From Candidatus Woesearchaeota archaeon (GTDB lineage: Archaea > Nanobdellota > Nanobdellia > Woesearchaeales > WJIZ01): a DNA stretch of 45,926 nucleotides. The stretch is taken from assembly GCA_014729995.1 (NCBI GenBank), contig WJIZ01000017.1, positions 1 through 45,926 of the forward strand, given 5' to 3'. The position numbers were made by a program, and so were the translations under genes. Under the pieces are notes generated by a model. The model saw only the letters and a program-made list of their open reading frames with translations. It ran no database searches and was not told where the DNA came from. Shown here in pieces: positions 24,169-32,961 of this stretch. The number at the start of each line of letters is the position of its first letter. Position 1 is the stretch's first letter.

Positions 24169-26661
24169 CTATCGCTTGCTATCGTTGTTATATGCCTGAT
24201 AAACTGCGCCATAAGCTTCCTGCTTATTGAAGCCCATCCTTAAGAGCATATTATATGCGTAATTGGGGCTTAACCCCCTTGACTTATACCATGCCACGAT
24301 GCTGCTTAATTTTTGATGTTGGTAATTTTGAAGAGGCTGCTGCTGTGCCTGCTGCTGGGCTGTTTGGGATTTTTTAGCGGAGAGCCTGAAAAGAGCGATA
24401 AGCAGGAACGGAATTATAACCAGGATGCCAAGTATCCACACGAGAACTGTTACGATGTTCAGCCTTTCAGGGCTTTTTTTAATATCGCTGCCTGTTTTTT
24501 TTGACTGGCGCTCTGCTTTCACAGCTTTATCCTGCTTTTCTTTTTTTTCAAGCTGGCTGTTAGCTGCTAGGCCCTTTTCTTCTTCGCCTTCTTTTTCTTC
24601 CTCTACAGCATCTATGCTATTTTTTGCCCCATTATCATCGAGCATATTTGATTTCCTGGGATCGGTGTTGCTGTTTTTGGCATATTGTTCTTCTGTTGTA
24701 GAGCAGGATTTTTCTTCTGCAGGCTTATCTGCATTTTCCCCACATGAATTTGCGTCGCTGCACTGCCTGATCTTTTTTCCTGAAATACATCCTGACCAGC
24801 TGGTGCAGGCCCAATCCGGCTGACATTCCTTCTCGCGGGGGATTTGGCAGATACAGTCCTGGCAATAGTATCCTAAGCATGACTGGTCGTCTGTTCCATC
24901 ACATTCTTCCCCCGCTTCTCTTATATTGTTGTGATTGCATCCTGGCTGCTGGTAGTCCTGGCTATCGTTCTGGCTGTTACCTGTAGTGTTCTGTATTCCG
25001 GAGATGACTTTGACTTTCCAGGTTTTGGCTGAGGACAGGCTGTTTGAATCCGCCACATTAAGGCGTATGGAATAATCCCCTAATTTTGTGTTAGGGTTTG
25101 TTAAGAATTCATACTGCCTTATGCTCTGGGAATTCTGCCTTTCTCCATCCAAATACCATATATGATTTAACTCGGAGTATGGAGTATAATCATCTGTACT
25201 TTGGGAGAAGAAGATTACGGACTCTTCTTTTTTTATAGTAATCTTTTCATTTTCCGGGGAACAGTGCAAGAGAGGCGGCTGATTATCGCCCAACACAGTT
25301 ACGGTTATTGTTTTACTCGCCTCTTCATTAAGCGGCGGAGGCTCTTTTACACTGAATTCTATCTGTTCTGTTGCAGGCTTATCAAATGCCTGAAATACAA
25401 GCTTTTTATTTTGCTTATCTATTGTAACTTCTATGTCTTTGTTTCCTGATACTGAATAAGAAAGAATGGCTTCATTAAATATATAATCTATGTCATAACT
25501 GATTTGCCTGGCCTGGTTTTTTTCCAGCGTGACTTTCTGGCTAATGCTAATATCCAGTATTTCCGGATTTCCTATCTTGATAAACACATCTTTTTCTTTT
25601 GAGAATTGGCCGTAATTGCAATCCAGAACTATCCCAGCCCTTTTCTCTGCATCAGGATTCAGCCCTGCAATAACCAGATCTCCAGCCTGCAATTCCAATG
25701 TTATGTCGGGATCTGTATTTATTACCTGCAGATTATCGCCCTGCCTTTCTTTATTGTCCCATCCTTTGCATCTGGATAATATGTCATTGTATACCAAAGT
25801 GCCTGCAGAAGAGGCCTTTTGCACATAAAGCGTGCTTTGGAAAGCTAAAAAATATGCTGCTTTTTTCTTTGTTATGGAGCTATCTTTCAGTTCCTGCATG
25901 ATATCCTGCCCTGCTATTAAGCTTTCTATGGAGAATCCGCCGATGCTGCTTATTGAAGGATCAATGGAAAAATCACCCAGAGATGATAATGAGGGCAGAA
26001 TAGTTATGGTGTCATGGGATACTGTAAAAAGCAGGTCTTCAGAGCATAAAAGATTCAGGTAGGTGTAATCCTTATAATTGTCTATGAAAATTGACAGGAG
26101 CATATCCTGGCCGGAGGGGCATTCAGGATTGCTGCCTTTCTTCCAGTCCAGGATTATTTCCCGCCATTCTCCTGCTTCTACATCTCCTGTAGTTGTATGG
26201 GGAGATGCAATCTCTGTGCTGCCCTTGTCTATGGCTGCAGTACATATGCTGCTGCCTGCTTTCAACTGATTTGATGCAGAACAGTCACCGATATATAAAA
26301 TCAGATCTCCTATGCGCATTAGAGGTATGAACTCTCCTGAAGCGATGCTGCCCAGTTTTAGCCTTAGCCTTAAGCTGCCTTTATCCTCAGAAACCTGCGT
26401 TTCACTGAGCTTAACAGAGAGCGGAGAATCCAGTTCGGCAACAGAAAAAGTCCTGTTCCAGTATTCCTCAAATACTTGGCTGTATCCTTTCGGATTGCCT
26501 GCCCACGCCGAACCCATATTGTTATTGAATTCTTCTACAAATCCATTATTGTATGCCGCGCTACCTGTTTTTTGCCCGAAAAACAATGTAATGAACAAGG
26601 CGGCCAATATTATTATAATAAAGATATACAAGCTGAAGGCCAGTTTCAGTTTATGCTTCAT
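24169..26661 (-). CDS. Large membrane-anchored surface protein with Ig-like and TSP1-like cysteine-rich modules
   Basis: About 830 residues. An N-terminal membrane/signal helix is followed by a beta-sandwich region (WNRTFSVAEL onward, perhaps lectin-like). Two Ig/cadherin-like modules and a PKD-like module (about 470-560) come next. A cysteine-rich segment then contains NIREAGEECDG and a thrombospondin-type WACTSWSGC repeat. After a Lys/Glu-rich linker comes a membrane helix and a Gln-rich cytoplasmic tail ending in a helical pair around LLRMGFNKQEAYGAV. The ATG at 26661 is preferred because a TATA-like TTTTTTATA lies 24-32 bases before it; an ATG at 26682 is also open. Probably an adhesin or receptor-like protein; the ligand is unknown. 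Confidence 0.75.
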   Translation of the reverse strand: MKHKLKLAFSLYIFIIIILAALFITLFFGQKTGSAAYNNGFVEEFNNNMGSAWAGNPKGYSQVFEEYWNRTFSVAELDSPLSVKLSETQVSEDKGSLRLRLKLGSIASGEFIPLMRIGDLILYIGDCSASNQLKAGSSICTAAIDKGSTEIASPHTTTGDVEAGEWREIILDWKKGSNPECPSGQDMLLSIFIDNYKDYTYLNLLCSEDLLFTVSHDTITILPSLSSLGDFSIDPSISSIGGFSIESLIAGQDIMQELKDSSITKKKAAYFLAFQSTLYVQKASSAGTLVYNDILSRCKGWDNKERQGDNLQVINTDPDITLELQAGDLVIAGLNPDAEKRAGIVLDCNYGQFSKEKDVFIKIGNPEILDISISQKVTLEKNQARQISYDIDYIFNEAILSYSVSGNKDIEVTIDKQNKKLVFQAFDKPATEQIEFSVKEPPPLNEEASKTITVTVLGDNQPPLLHCSPENEKITIKKEESVIFFSQSTDDYTPYSELNHIWYLDGERQNSQSIRQYEFLTNPNTKLGDYSIRLNVADSNSLSSAKTWKVKVISGIQNTTGNSQNDSQDYQQPGCNHNNIREAGEECDGTDDQSCLGYYCQDCICQIPREKECQPDWACTSWSGCISGKKIRQCSDANSCGENADKPAEEKSCSTTEEQYAKNSNTDPRKSNMLDDNGAKNSIDAVEEEKEGEEEKGLAANSQLEKKEKQDKAVKAERQSKKTGSDIKKSPERLNIVTVLVWILGILVIIPFLLIALFRLSAKKSQTAQQQAQQQPLQNYQHQKLSSIVAWYKSRGLSPNYAYNMLLRMGFNKQEAYGAVYQAYNNDSKR

Positions 26662-26700
26662 TATCTTATAAATGCCCAGCATATTATAAAAAATTATCGA

Positions 26701-27585
26701 TTAGAATTTACTCAATGCAGCCAGCTCCTTAAACCTTTCTTCAATATTCTCTTCAGTCACTTTTTTTAAGCTATTTAGACCGAAATCTTCTGCATTGAAA
26801 GAAGCGATAACCGCGCCATAAACCATGGCTTTTCTGATGTTTCCTGTCTTTGAATAATGGCCTATAAGCGCACCACCAAAAGAATCTCCGCATCCTGTAG
26901 GATCGACAAGGTTTTCCAGGGGATAGCCGGGGCAGCTGAATACGGAACTGTCTGTGAAAAGCAGAGAGCCGTGCTCGCCTTTTTTTATAATCACTGCTTC
27001 CGGGCCGATAGAGAGCCCTTTTTTCCCGGCTTTGACAAGATTAGGGGTTTCAAAGAGCTGCCTTGCTTCGGCGTCATTGAGGATAAGAATATCTGATTTT
27101 TTTACTGTCTCCAGTAGCTCCTTTTTCTTGTTTTCTATCCAGAGGTTCATAGTGTCCATGATAATGAGCTCGGGAGAGTTCATGGAATTGATTGTTTTGA
27201 GCTGGATTTCCGGATCGACGTTTGCCAGAAAGAGATATTTTGCTTTCTTGTAAGATTCCGGCACTTTGGGATTGAAATTTTCCAGTGAATTAAGCTCTGT
27301 CTTCAATGTTTTTGCCTCATTCATATCAAATTCATATTCTCCTGACCAGCGGAAGTTTTTCCCTTCTGTTTTAACGCCTTCCAGGGATATGCCTTTTTCT
27401 TTGAGAAAATCTAGCCTGTTTTCCGATAAGTCGCTGCCTTTTACGGAGATAATGCCCGGCTTTGCAAAGAAAGATGCAGCATATGCGGCATAGACAGCAC
27501 TTCCCCCGAGCGTATCTGCTACCTTTCCAAACGGGGTCTTTAATGTATCCAGCCCTATGGTTCCTAAAACCGCTATATCGACCAT
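26701..27585 (-). CDS. PfkB family carbohydrate/nucleoside kinase (copy 1)
   Basis: 294 residues from the ATG at 27585. The fold signature starts DIAVLGTIGLDTLKTPFG, has GGSAVYAAYAASFF near the substrate site and ends with DPTGCGDSFGGALIG. That last motif holds the anion hole and catalytic Asp of PfkB kinases. It phosphorylates a sugar or nucleoside with ATP or a related donor. The substrate cannot be fixed from sequence; a Cys replaces the usual Ala in the GAGD motif. A GTG 7 codons upstream is open, but a TATA box fits a leaderless ATG. A second PfkB kinase lies at 37809. Confidence 0.88.
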   Translation of the reverse strand: MVDIAVLGTIGLDTLKTPFGKVADTLGGSAVYAAYAASFFAKPGIISVKGSDLSENRLDFLKEKGISLEGVKTEGKNFRWSGEYEFDMNEAKTLKTELNSLENFNPKVPESYKKAKYLFLANVDPEIQLKTINSMNSPELIIMDTMNLWIENKKKELLETVKKSDILILNDAEARQLFETPNLVKAGKKGLSIGPEAVIIKKGEHGSLLFTDSSVFSCPGYPLENLVDPTGCGDSFGGALIGHYSKTGNIRKAMVYGAVIASFNAEDFGLNSLKKVTEENIEERFKELAALSKF

Positions 27586-27606
27586 GGAAAAAAAATAAAG
27601 CCGCAC

Positions 27607-27617
27607 TATTTAAATAA
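27607..27617 (-). promoter_or_regulatory. TATA box of the first PfkB kinase gene
   Basis: The minus strand reads TTATTTAAATA at -32 to -22 from the ATG at 27585, just after the stop codon of the acidic microprotein gene. Confidence 0.5.
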
Positions 27618-27624
27618 ATAACGC

Positions 27625-27753
27625 TTAGTAGACCTCGTCGCCTTCTTCCTCAGAATAAAAATCGTATTCACTGAGGTCTTCGCCATCGTTTTCGTCTTCG
27701 GAGTAGTCTTCTATAGCGTCCTCATATATTTCCTCATCGGTGTTTTCTTCCAT
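27625..27753 (-). CDS. Acidic 42-residue microprotein
   Basis: An intact frame from ATG at 27753 to TAA at 27625. The product starts MEENTDEEIYEDAIEDY and ends EEEGDEVY. About half the residues are Asp or Glu, six are Tyr or Phe, and there is no Lys, Arg, Cys or membrane helix. A GTATTTAAATT box sits 25-35 bases before the ATG, overlapping the stop of the PLD-like gene, so it seems to have its own promoter. It is too short for default gene callers. It resembles the acidic tails of chaperones or DNA-mimic proteins only in composition. Function unknown; it could be non-translated. Confidence 0.55.
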   Translation of the reverse strand: MEENTDEEIYEDAIEDYSEDENDGEDLSEYDFYSEEEGDEVY

Positions 27754-27777
27754 TTTTTTTGGTTTCTTGAAATACGG

Positions 27778-27788
27778 AATTTAAATAC
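27778..27788 (-). promoter_or_regulatory. TATA box of the acidic microprotein gene
   Basis: GTATTTAAATT on the minus strand lies at -35 to -25 from the ATG at 27753 and overlaps the final codons of the upstream PLD-like gene. Confidence 0.5.
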
Positions 27789-28755
27789 TTTGTTGTTTTA
27801 AAGAATGAAATTCCTTAATATAATCTTCAGCTAATTTCTTGCTTCGGATTATAAGCATATTCTCGTCGTTTCTGTTGCTTCCTGCCCAGGTGGGATTGTA
27901 GCTTCCTGTAATAACAGTCGAATTATCGATGATGAAGACCTTGTGATGGAGGAAAGCTGAATTATTGTCCAGGCTTACATCCAGGCCAAATCCCTTTAGC
28001 CTGCCGTACTGGCTGTACCGGCCTGCTGCCTGGAATTTTTCGAATATGCCCCTGATGTCTGCAGCCTTACTGAATAAAATAGCGTCTGCAACACTCTCAT
28101 CAGTCAGGGTGAAAACCATAAAGTAAACTGAGGCTTTCGCGTCCAAAATCTCCTTTATTAAATGCTGAGCGCATTTGTCTTCGGGGCAGAAGAAATTGCT
28201 TATGCTGTTACCGTTATATATTATTTCAGGATATTTTACCTTATTCCCCCTGCCAAATCTCCTGTCCCATAGCTCCTGAAATTCATCTTCATAATTTAGT
28301 GAGATAAGCTTTGAGCTTATTATTATAAGGTTATTATTATTCTTTTCATCCCCTCTTTCGGTGGGATTGAAGCTGCCTGTGCTTACAACATGGTTGTCTA
28401 TTATGCAGAATTTATTATGCGTGAGCTGATCCTTATCGTCTAGGATTATGGGTATGTTCTGCGCCTGGCCGAAGTAGTTGTCTGAATCGAGGACCATTTT
28501 CACGTCTATTTTTGCTGCCTTTTTGCTTAATTTACTGATGAGATCCGGCAAGTCTATATCATAGAATGCGCAATGGACAGAATATTCAGCATTATCTATT
28601 GCTTTGATTAACTGTTCTTTGCAATTGTCTTTCGGACAAAAATATGCCCTGATTGGGGGGCCGCATTCGTGTTTATCGGGCTTTGTTGTTTCTTTAGGAG
28701 TCTGGCATGCTGCTGTTAACAGGAGAAATATCAGCACAAAGGCGAATTTTTTCAT
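27781..28755 (-). CDS. Secreted PLD-superfamily lipoprotein (two HKD motifs), probable nuclease or phosphodiesterase
   Basis: 324 residues. The signal peptide ends in an LTAAC lipobox, so the protein is likely lipid-anchored outside the cell. Two phospholipase D repeats are each complete. The first has HNKFCIID with a downstream GSFNPTERGDEKNN; the second has HHKVFIID with GSYNPTWAGSNRNDEN. This short two-HKD form resembles Nuc-type endonucleases more than phospholipases. Cysteines in the FCPEDKC and YFCPKDNC stretches at the start of each half suggest paired disulfides or an internal duplication. An extracellular nuclease scavenging DNA or RNA would suit a small-genome organism. Substrate is inferred. 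Confidence 0.85.
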   Translation of the reverse strand: MKKFAFVLIFLLLTAACQTPKETTKPDKHECGPPIRAYFCPKDNCKEQLIKAIDNAEYSVHCAFYDIDLPDLISKLSKKAAKIDVKMVLDSDNYFGQAQNIPIILDDKDQLTHNKFCIIDNHVVSTGSFNPTERGDEKNNNNLIIISSKLISLNYEDEFQELWDRRFGRGNKVKYPEIIYNGNSISNFFCPEDKCAQHLIKEILDAKASVYFMVFTLTDESVADAILFSKAADIRGIFEKFQAAGRYSQYGRLKGFGLDVSLDNNSAFLHHKVFIIDNSTVITGSYNPTWAGSNRNDENMLIIRSKKLAEDYIKEFHSLKQQSI

Positions 28756-28908
28756 ACAATTGGCTGTTTTAGGCTGTATTAATAAAAATTTATCTACATA
28801 AATAAATATAATATATTACAGAAATCTTTAAATATAGGTGTATCTATTTAATAGTGAGAAATTTTGTATTCTATTTGAGAGTGAATACTCTCAGGAATAT
28901 GGAATCTA

Positions 28909-30669
28909 TCACCTCTTTTTTCCCAGCAAAGTGCGAGCTTTGCTGGGTTTATTGTCACTCTTTCCAAATTTTATCTTGAGCTGCATTATAATCATCGCCG
29001 CCACAAAGCCGATTGCTATGCCGCTTAATAATATAGCCAGTTTGGAAATCTCGATTCTTGGCAAATTAAGTGGTTTTTTCTCCTTGAAATATATATCAAG
29101 GTTGGAAAGCTCCAAAGCATATTCAGCATAAAGCAATGCCGAGAACCTGTCTGTTTCCTTAAGTGTATTAGCATATTCAAAATAGCTGTATCCGAGTATG
29201 GGGAATGTATTCTTCTGCTCCGCCTCGAAAATTATGCGCCTGGCAGCCTTGAGCTTGTTATCAATTAATTCAGGTATGTAATCATTGTCCATTCCCAATG
29301 TATTTAATATGATATTTGATTCTGCTTTTGATTTGCTTGCCTTAAAAAGGCACAGCGCATATTCCCCATTATTGAAATCATCATATGCTTTATCAAGTTC
29401 TTCTTTGGGGGATGTAAGCCGAAAAGGAATATATATTGAGGCGTATTGCAGCCTTTCCTCAGCTTCCGCTATCCTTTGCCTGCATGATTCTTTTAAGTTC
29501 TCATTATCCAGCTCAAGCTCTTTTCCCGTGTGCTTAAAGAACTCTGCCCAGGAATAAGCGGAGCGCAGCCTCTCGTTTGCGTATGCATATGCGTAATCAA
29601 GTGACTGGTTTTGCGAGATATTTGTATAGGATATGGCCTCTATAAGCCTCTCCTGCACTATCATATAGCTTTCCAGGTCTGTAATAGTCTTTATTTCCTT
29701 TTTTTCTATCTGATTTTTGAATTCGTTTATACTTTTTGACATCTCCTCAAGAAGAACAGAATATTTTTCCTCTGAAAAATTCTTTGTTCTGAGGAAGAGC
29801 TGATTGAATTTTACATTAGAGCCAAAGCAAAATGAAGCAGCAGAATAATACTCGCCATCATCAAATGCATTTTCTGCTTTTTTTGAAAGGTTAACTGCCT
29901 CTTCTAAGATAGAAGTATCGTTATCGACTTTTTCTGGCATTACTATAGTTTTCAGCTCAGATGTGCGGCCGCATAACCTGTTTGCCAGGCCTTTCATAGT
30001 CTGCTTATAGGAATCCGATATCTCTATCTCTTGGTTATACGATTTGAATGTTTTTCCGGTAAATACCTCAAGAGCGGAATTAAGGCCGGACACTTCGATT
30101 AGCTCTATGCCTAAAGAAGACGCGTACTGTTCCAGGCTTAAAGTTGAGTTGCTTATGTTGGCCCTGGCAGATTCTCCCTCTGGTATCAGTATAGCTTTCA
30201 GCCCGGATTGTGAGCCTGCTTCTATCTTTTCCTTAAGCCCGCCAACCGGACCAATTAATCCGCCTGAGTTTATAGTGCCTGTTATGGATATTTCATGCTT
30301 CACCCCACTGCCGGACAATATAGCGGCAGTCAGGACTGCTGCAGCTGCTCCTGCGCTCGGACCTCCAATTATGGGAGCATCTGCCCTTATGGTATAGATG
30401 AAATCCTGCCTGCTGCAGTCGTGGTCAAGAAAATCGCATGCTATCTCTTTTGCAGAGCGCATGGAGAATTGGGTGTCTATCTTGCTTAAGGGAAATGTAT
30501 CTACAAAAACACGGCCTGAACCGGGCTTGATTTCCAGAAAAAGCTCTGCGGTGCTGCCTTCAAGGCCGTTAACTGTCTGCCTTATAGCAAGCAGGGGCAT
30601 TCCCCCATGCTCAGAAAAAGCCATGGGAACGGCAAACAAAAAGAGCAGTAAAAGCAATTTTTTTCTCAT
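28909..30669 (-). CDS. Membrane-anchored, secreted Lon-like (S16) serine protease
   Basis: 586 residues: a signal peptide (1-19), a Lon-type protease domain (about 25-215), a long helical region, and a C-terminal membrane helix (about 552-575) with a basic tail. The catalytic Ser is in GGPSAGAAAA (about Ser105) and the Lys in GPVGGLKEKIEAG (about Lys146). No AAA+ domain is present, so it cannot unfold substrates by ATP hydrolysis like LonB. This matches the predicted archaeal serine protease family COG1750. It probably trims surface proteins on the outer face. The helical region between protease and anchor may be a substrate-access or oligomerisation stalk. Confidence 0.9.
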   Translation of the reverse strand: MRKKLLLLLFLFAVPMAFSEHGGMPLLAIRQTVNGLEGSTAELFLEIKPGSGRVFVDTFPLSKIDTQFSMRSAKEIACDFLDHDCSRQDFIYTIRADAPIIGGPSAGAAAAVLTAAILSGSGVKHEISITGTINSGGLIGPVGGLKEKIEAGSQSGLKAILIPEGESARANISNSTLSLEQYASSLGIELIEVSGLNSALEVFTGKTFKSYNQEIEISDSYKQTMKGLANRLCGRTSELKTIVMPEKVDNDTSILEEAVNLSKKAENAFDDGEYYSAASFCFGSNVKFNQLFLRTKNFSEEKYSVLLEEMSKSINEFKNQIEKKEIKTITDLESYMIVQERLIEAISYTNISQNQSLDYAYAYANERLRSAYSWAEFFKHTGKELELDNENLKESCRQRIAEAEERLQYASIYIPFRLTSPKEELDKAYDDFNNGEYALCLFKASKSKAESNIILNTLGMDNDYIPELIDNKLKAARRIIFEAEQKNTFPILGYSYFEYANTLKETDRFSALLYAEYALELSNLDIYFKEKKPLNLPRIEISKLAILLSGIAIGFVAAMIIMQLKIKFGKSDNKPSKARTLLGKKR

Positions 30670-30696
30670 AAGGGCAAGAAGTGTTTTACTTTTATA

Positions 30697-32922
30697 TTAC
30701 TTTTGATTGTTTTCTTTCTTGTTCAGCTGTTCTGTGTATCTGCATTTCGGATAGTTTGAGCATCCGTAGAAAGAGCCGTATATTGACTTTCTGAGAGTTA
30801 GCCTGCCATTTTTGCATTTTGGGCATGTCTTTTCAATCTTTCCTTTGGCAACCGCCTTTGCTTCCCTGCCTGCAGCGCCGTCAACATACTTGGACTTGCA
30901 TTTTGGGTTTATGCATAATTCTAACGGCTTTTTTCCTTTTTTTATGGATTGGATCAGAGGATAGCCGCAGACGCCACATTCCTTTTCAGTAGGCTTTACC
31001 AGTGCATTATTGGGAAGGGAGAAAGTTGTTTTGCATTTGGGGTATCGGTTGCATGCAATGAACTGGCCGAACTTGCCTTTCCTCATCTGGAGACTGCCCT
31101 CTTTGCAGACAGGGCAGTTACCTACTGTTATCATGGCATCCCTTGTCTCTATGTCTGCTGCATGAAGCTCTTTGCCTATCTCCTTTTCCTTTGCCTTGAA
31201 ATCCGACAATATTTTTTTTAATGCCTCTTTGGCCTCTTTGAGAACATCTTTTTCTTTTTTCCTGCCCTGCCTGATTTCCTCCATCTTTTCTTCGAAATGC
31301 TTTGTCAATTCCTCATCTATTATTTTGGGGGAATATTTCTCAAGGGTTTCTATGGTTCTTATGCCAAGCTCGGTCGCTTCTATTGCTTTGCCTTTGATAT
31401 ACCCCCTTTGGAACAGCGTGTCAACTATCTGCGCCCTGGTTGCTTTTGTCCCGAGATTTCTTTTCTCGAGCGCCCTTATTATGGATGAAGGAGTATAGCG
31501 CTTGGGGGGCTGGGTTTCTTTGCTCTGGAGCTCTATTTTCTTTATTTTAACCTTATCGCCTTTCAGCACAGCAGGAATTTCTTCCTCTTCTATTTTTACA
31601 TAGGGCTGATAGAAAACATGCCAGCCCTTTTGTACTGTCCTTGTTCCTTTCGCCAGGAATATTTCACTGTTTACACCTATCTCTACCTTATCAGTTTCCC
31701 TCAAAGCAGGCTCAGCAAAAGTTGCCATGAACCTTTTGGTTATGATATCATACACTTTTCTTTCTTTTTCATCCATACTTTTTGGTCTTATGCCGGTCGG
31801 GTATACAGCAGGATGCGCAGGGTCTGTTTTTTTTCCGTTATTTGGGGTTATTCTGCCTTTTGACAGGATTTTTTTTGCCAATTCTGCATATTCGCTGTTT
31901 TTTGACAGTGAGCTGAGGATTTTTTTATAGCCTATGCTTTCAGGATACTGCTGCGAGGATGTCCTTGGATATGATATATAGCCTGATGTGTAAAGTTCCT
32001 GGGCAAGCTGAAGGGTCACTTTTGGGGATATCTTGTGGCAGCGGTAGGTTTCTGTCTGCAATGTTGTGAGGTCAAACGGATAAGGCGGCTGCTGCCGGTA
32101 CTGGCTCTTTTCTACTTTGCTTACCTCTCCCTGCTTTTTACCTTTTGTATTTTTTATTACCTTATCTGCTTCTTTCCTGTCCCAGAACTTGTCTTTGATG
32201 TGCCATGCCTCTATGCTGCCTTTCTTTACATTCCCCAGAAGCTGCACCTGCCAGAAAGGGACAGGCTTGAAATCACGTATCTCTTTCTCGCGCTTCACTA
32301 TTGTCCTTAGAGCAGGCCCCTGGACACGGCCCATAGACATTATCTTGAACTTTCCTATAGACTTTATTGCCAGCGTGAGAGCCCGGGAGTAGTTTATTCC
32401 GTTATACCAGTCCAAGTAATGCCTGGCCTCTCCTGCATTTGCCTGGCCCCAGTCGAGCGTCTTATTTTTTCTCTCGTATGCCTTAACCAAATCGTCTTTT
32501 GTCAAAGTAGAAAATTTCATCCTAGCAGCATCTTTTTGCCTGCAGGCGTATCTGACGACATTTAATCCTATGACTTCGCCTTCGATATCATAATCTGTTG
32601 CTACTGTATATTCTTTTACTTCCTTGCAGAGCCTTTTTATTGTAGAGAGGTATTTACCGGTGAAAGCAGAGCTTTTCTTTGTTTGATACGAGGGCTTCCA
32701 TTCAATATCAAATATGGGGTAGACCCATTTTTTCAGGCCTTCTTTCTGGTCCAGCCCGTATAAGTGGCCTACTGCACAGGCAACTATGATTTCTTTTTTA
32801 GCATGGGTTATCCTGTAATAAGGCACTCCTTTGTTGTTTTCTTTTACGGGCTTTGAGTCGGAGAGAGCGTCTGCTATTTTCCTGGCTGCCTGCGGCTTCT
32901 CGGTTATTATCAGCTCAACCAT
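30697..32922 (-). CDS. topA: DNA topoisomerase I (type IA)
   Basis: 741 residues. The Toprim domain opens LIITEKPQAARKIADAL and has the metal-binding TDYDIEGE. The core follows with GRVQGPALR, and the catalytic Tyr lies in GYISYPRTSSQQYP near residue 316. The C terminus has three four-cysteine zinc ribbons (about 600-735), such as CPVCKEG...CNRYPKC and CPKCKNG...CSNYPKC. The enzyme relaxes negative supercoils by passing strands through a transient single-strand break. The start ATG at 32922 has a TATA-like box at -31 to -21. Downstream of nadB, but apparently independently transcribed. Confidence 0.96.
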   Translation of the reverse strand: MVELIITEKPQAARKIADALSDSKPVKENNKGVPYYRITHAKKEIIVACAVGHLYGLDQKEGLKKWVYPIFDIEWKPSYQTKKSSAFTGKYLSTIKRLCKEVKEYTVATDYDIEGEVIGLNVVRYACRQKDAARMKFSTLTKDDLVKAYERKNKTLDWGQANAGEARHYLDWYNGINYSRALTLAIKSIGKFKIMSMGRVQGPALRTIVKREKEIRDFKPVPFWQVQLLGNVKKGSIEAWHIKDKFWDRKEADKVIKNTKGKKQGEVSKVEKSQYRQQPPYPFDLTTLQTETYRCHKISPKVTLQLAQELYTSGYISYPRTSSQQYPESIGYKKILSSLSKNSEYAELAKKILSKGRITPNNGKKTDPAHPAVYPTGIRPKSMDEKERKVYDIITKRFMATFAEPALRETDKVEIGVNSEIFLAKGTRTVQKGWHVFYQPYVKIEEEEIPAVLKGDKVKIKKIELQSKETQPPKRYTPSSIIRALEKRNLGTKATRAQIVDTLFQRGYIKGKAIEATELGIRTIETLEKYSPKIIDEELTKHFEEKMEEIRQGRKKEKDVLKEAKEALKKILSDFKAKEKEIGKELHAADIETRDAMITVGNCPVCKEGSLQMRKGKFGQFIACNRYPKCKTTFSLPNNALVKPTEKECGVCGYPLIQSIKKGKKPLELCINPKCKSKYVDGAAGREAKAVAKGKIEKTCPKCKNGRLTLRKSIYGSFYGCSNYPKCRYTEQLNKKENNQK

Positions 32923-32942
32923 GCCGGTAGAATTTGGCAGTA

Positions 32943-32953
32943 GATATAAAAAG
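32943..32953 (-). promoter_or_regulatory. TATA-like box of topA
   Basis: The minus strand reads CTTTTTATATC at -31 to -21 from the topA ATG, in the 39-base gap after nadB. Confidence 0.5.
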
Positions 32954-32961
32954 TTTTGGAA

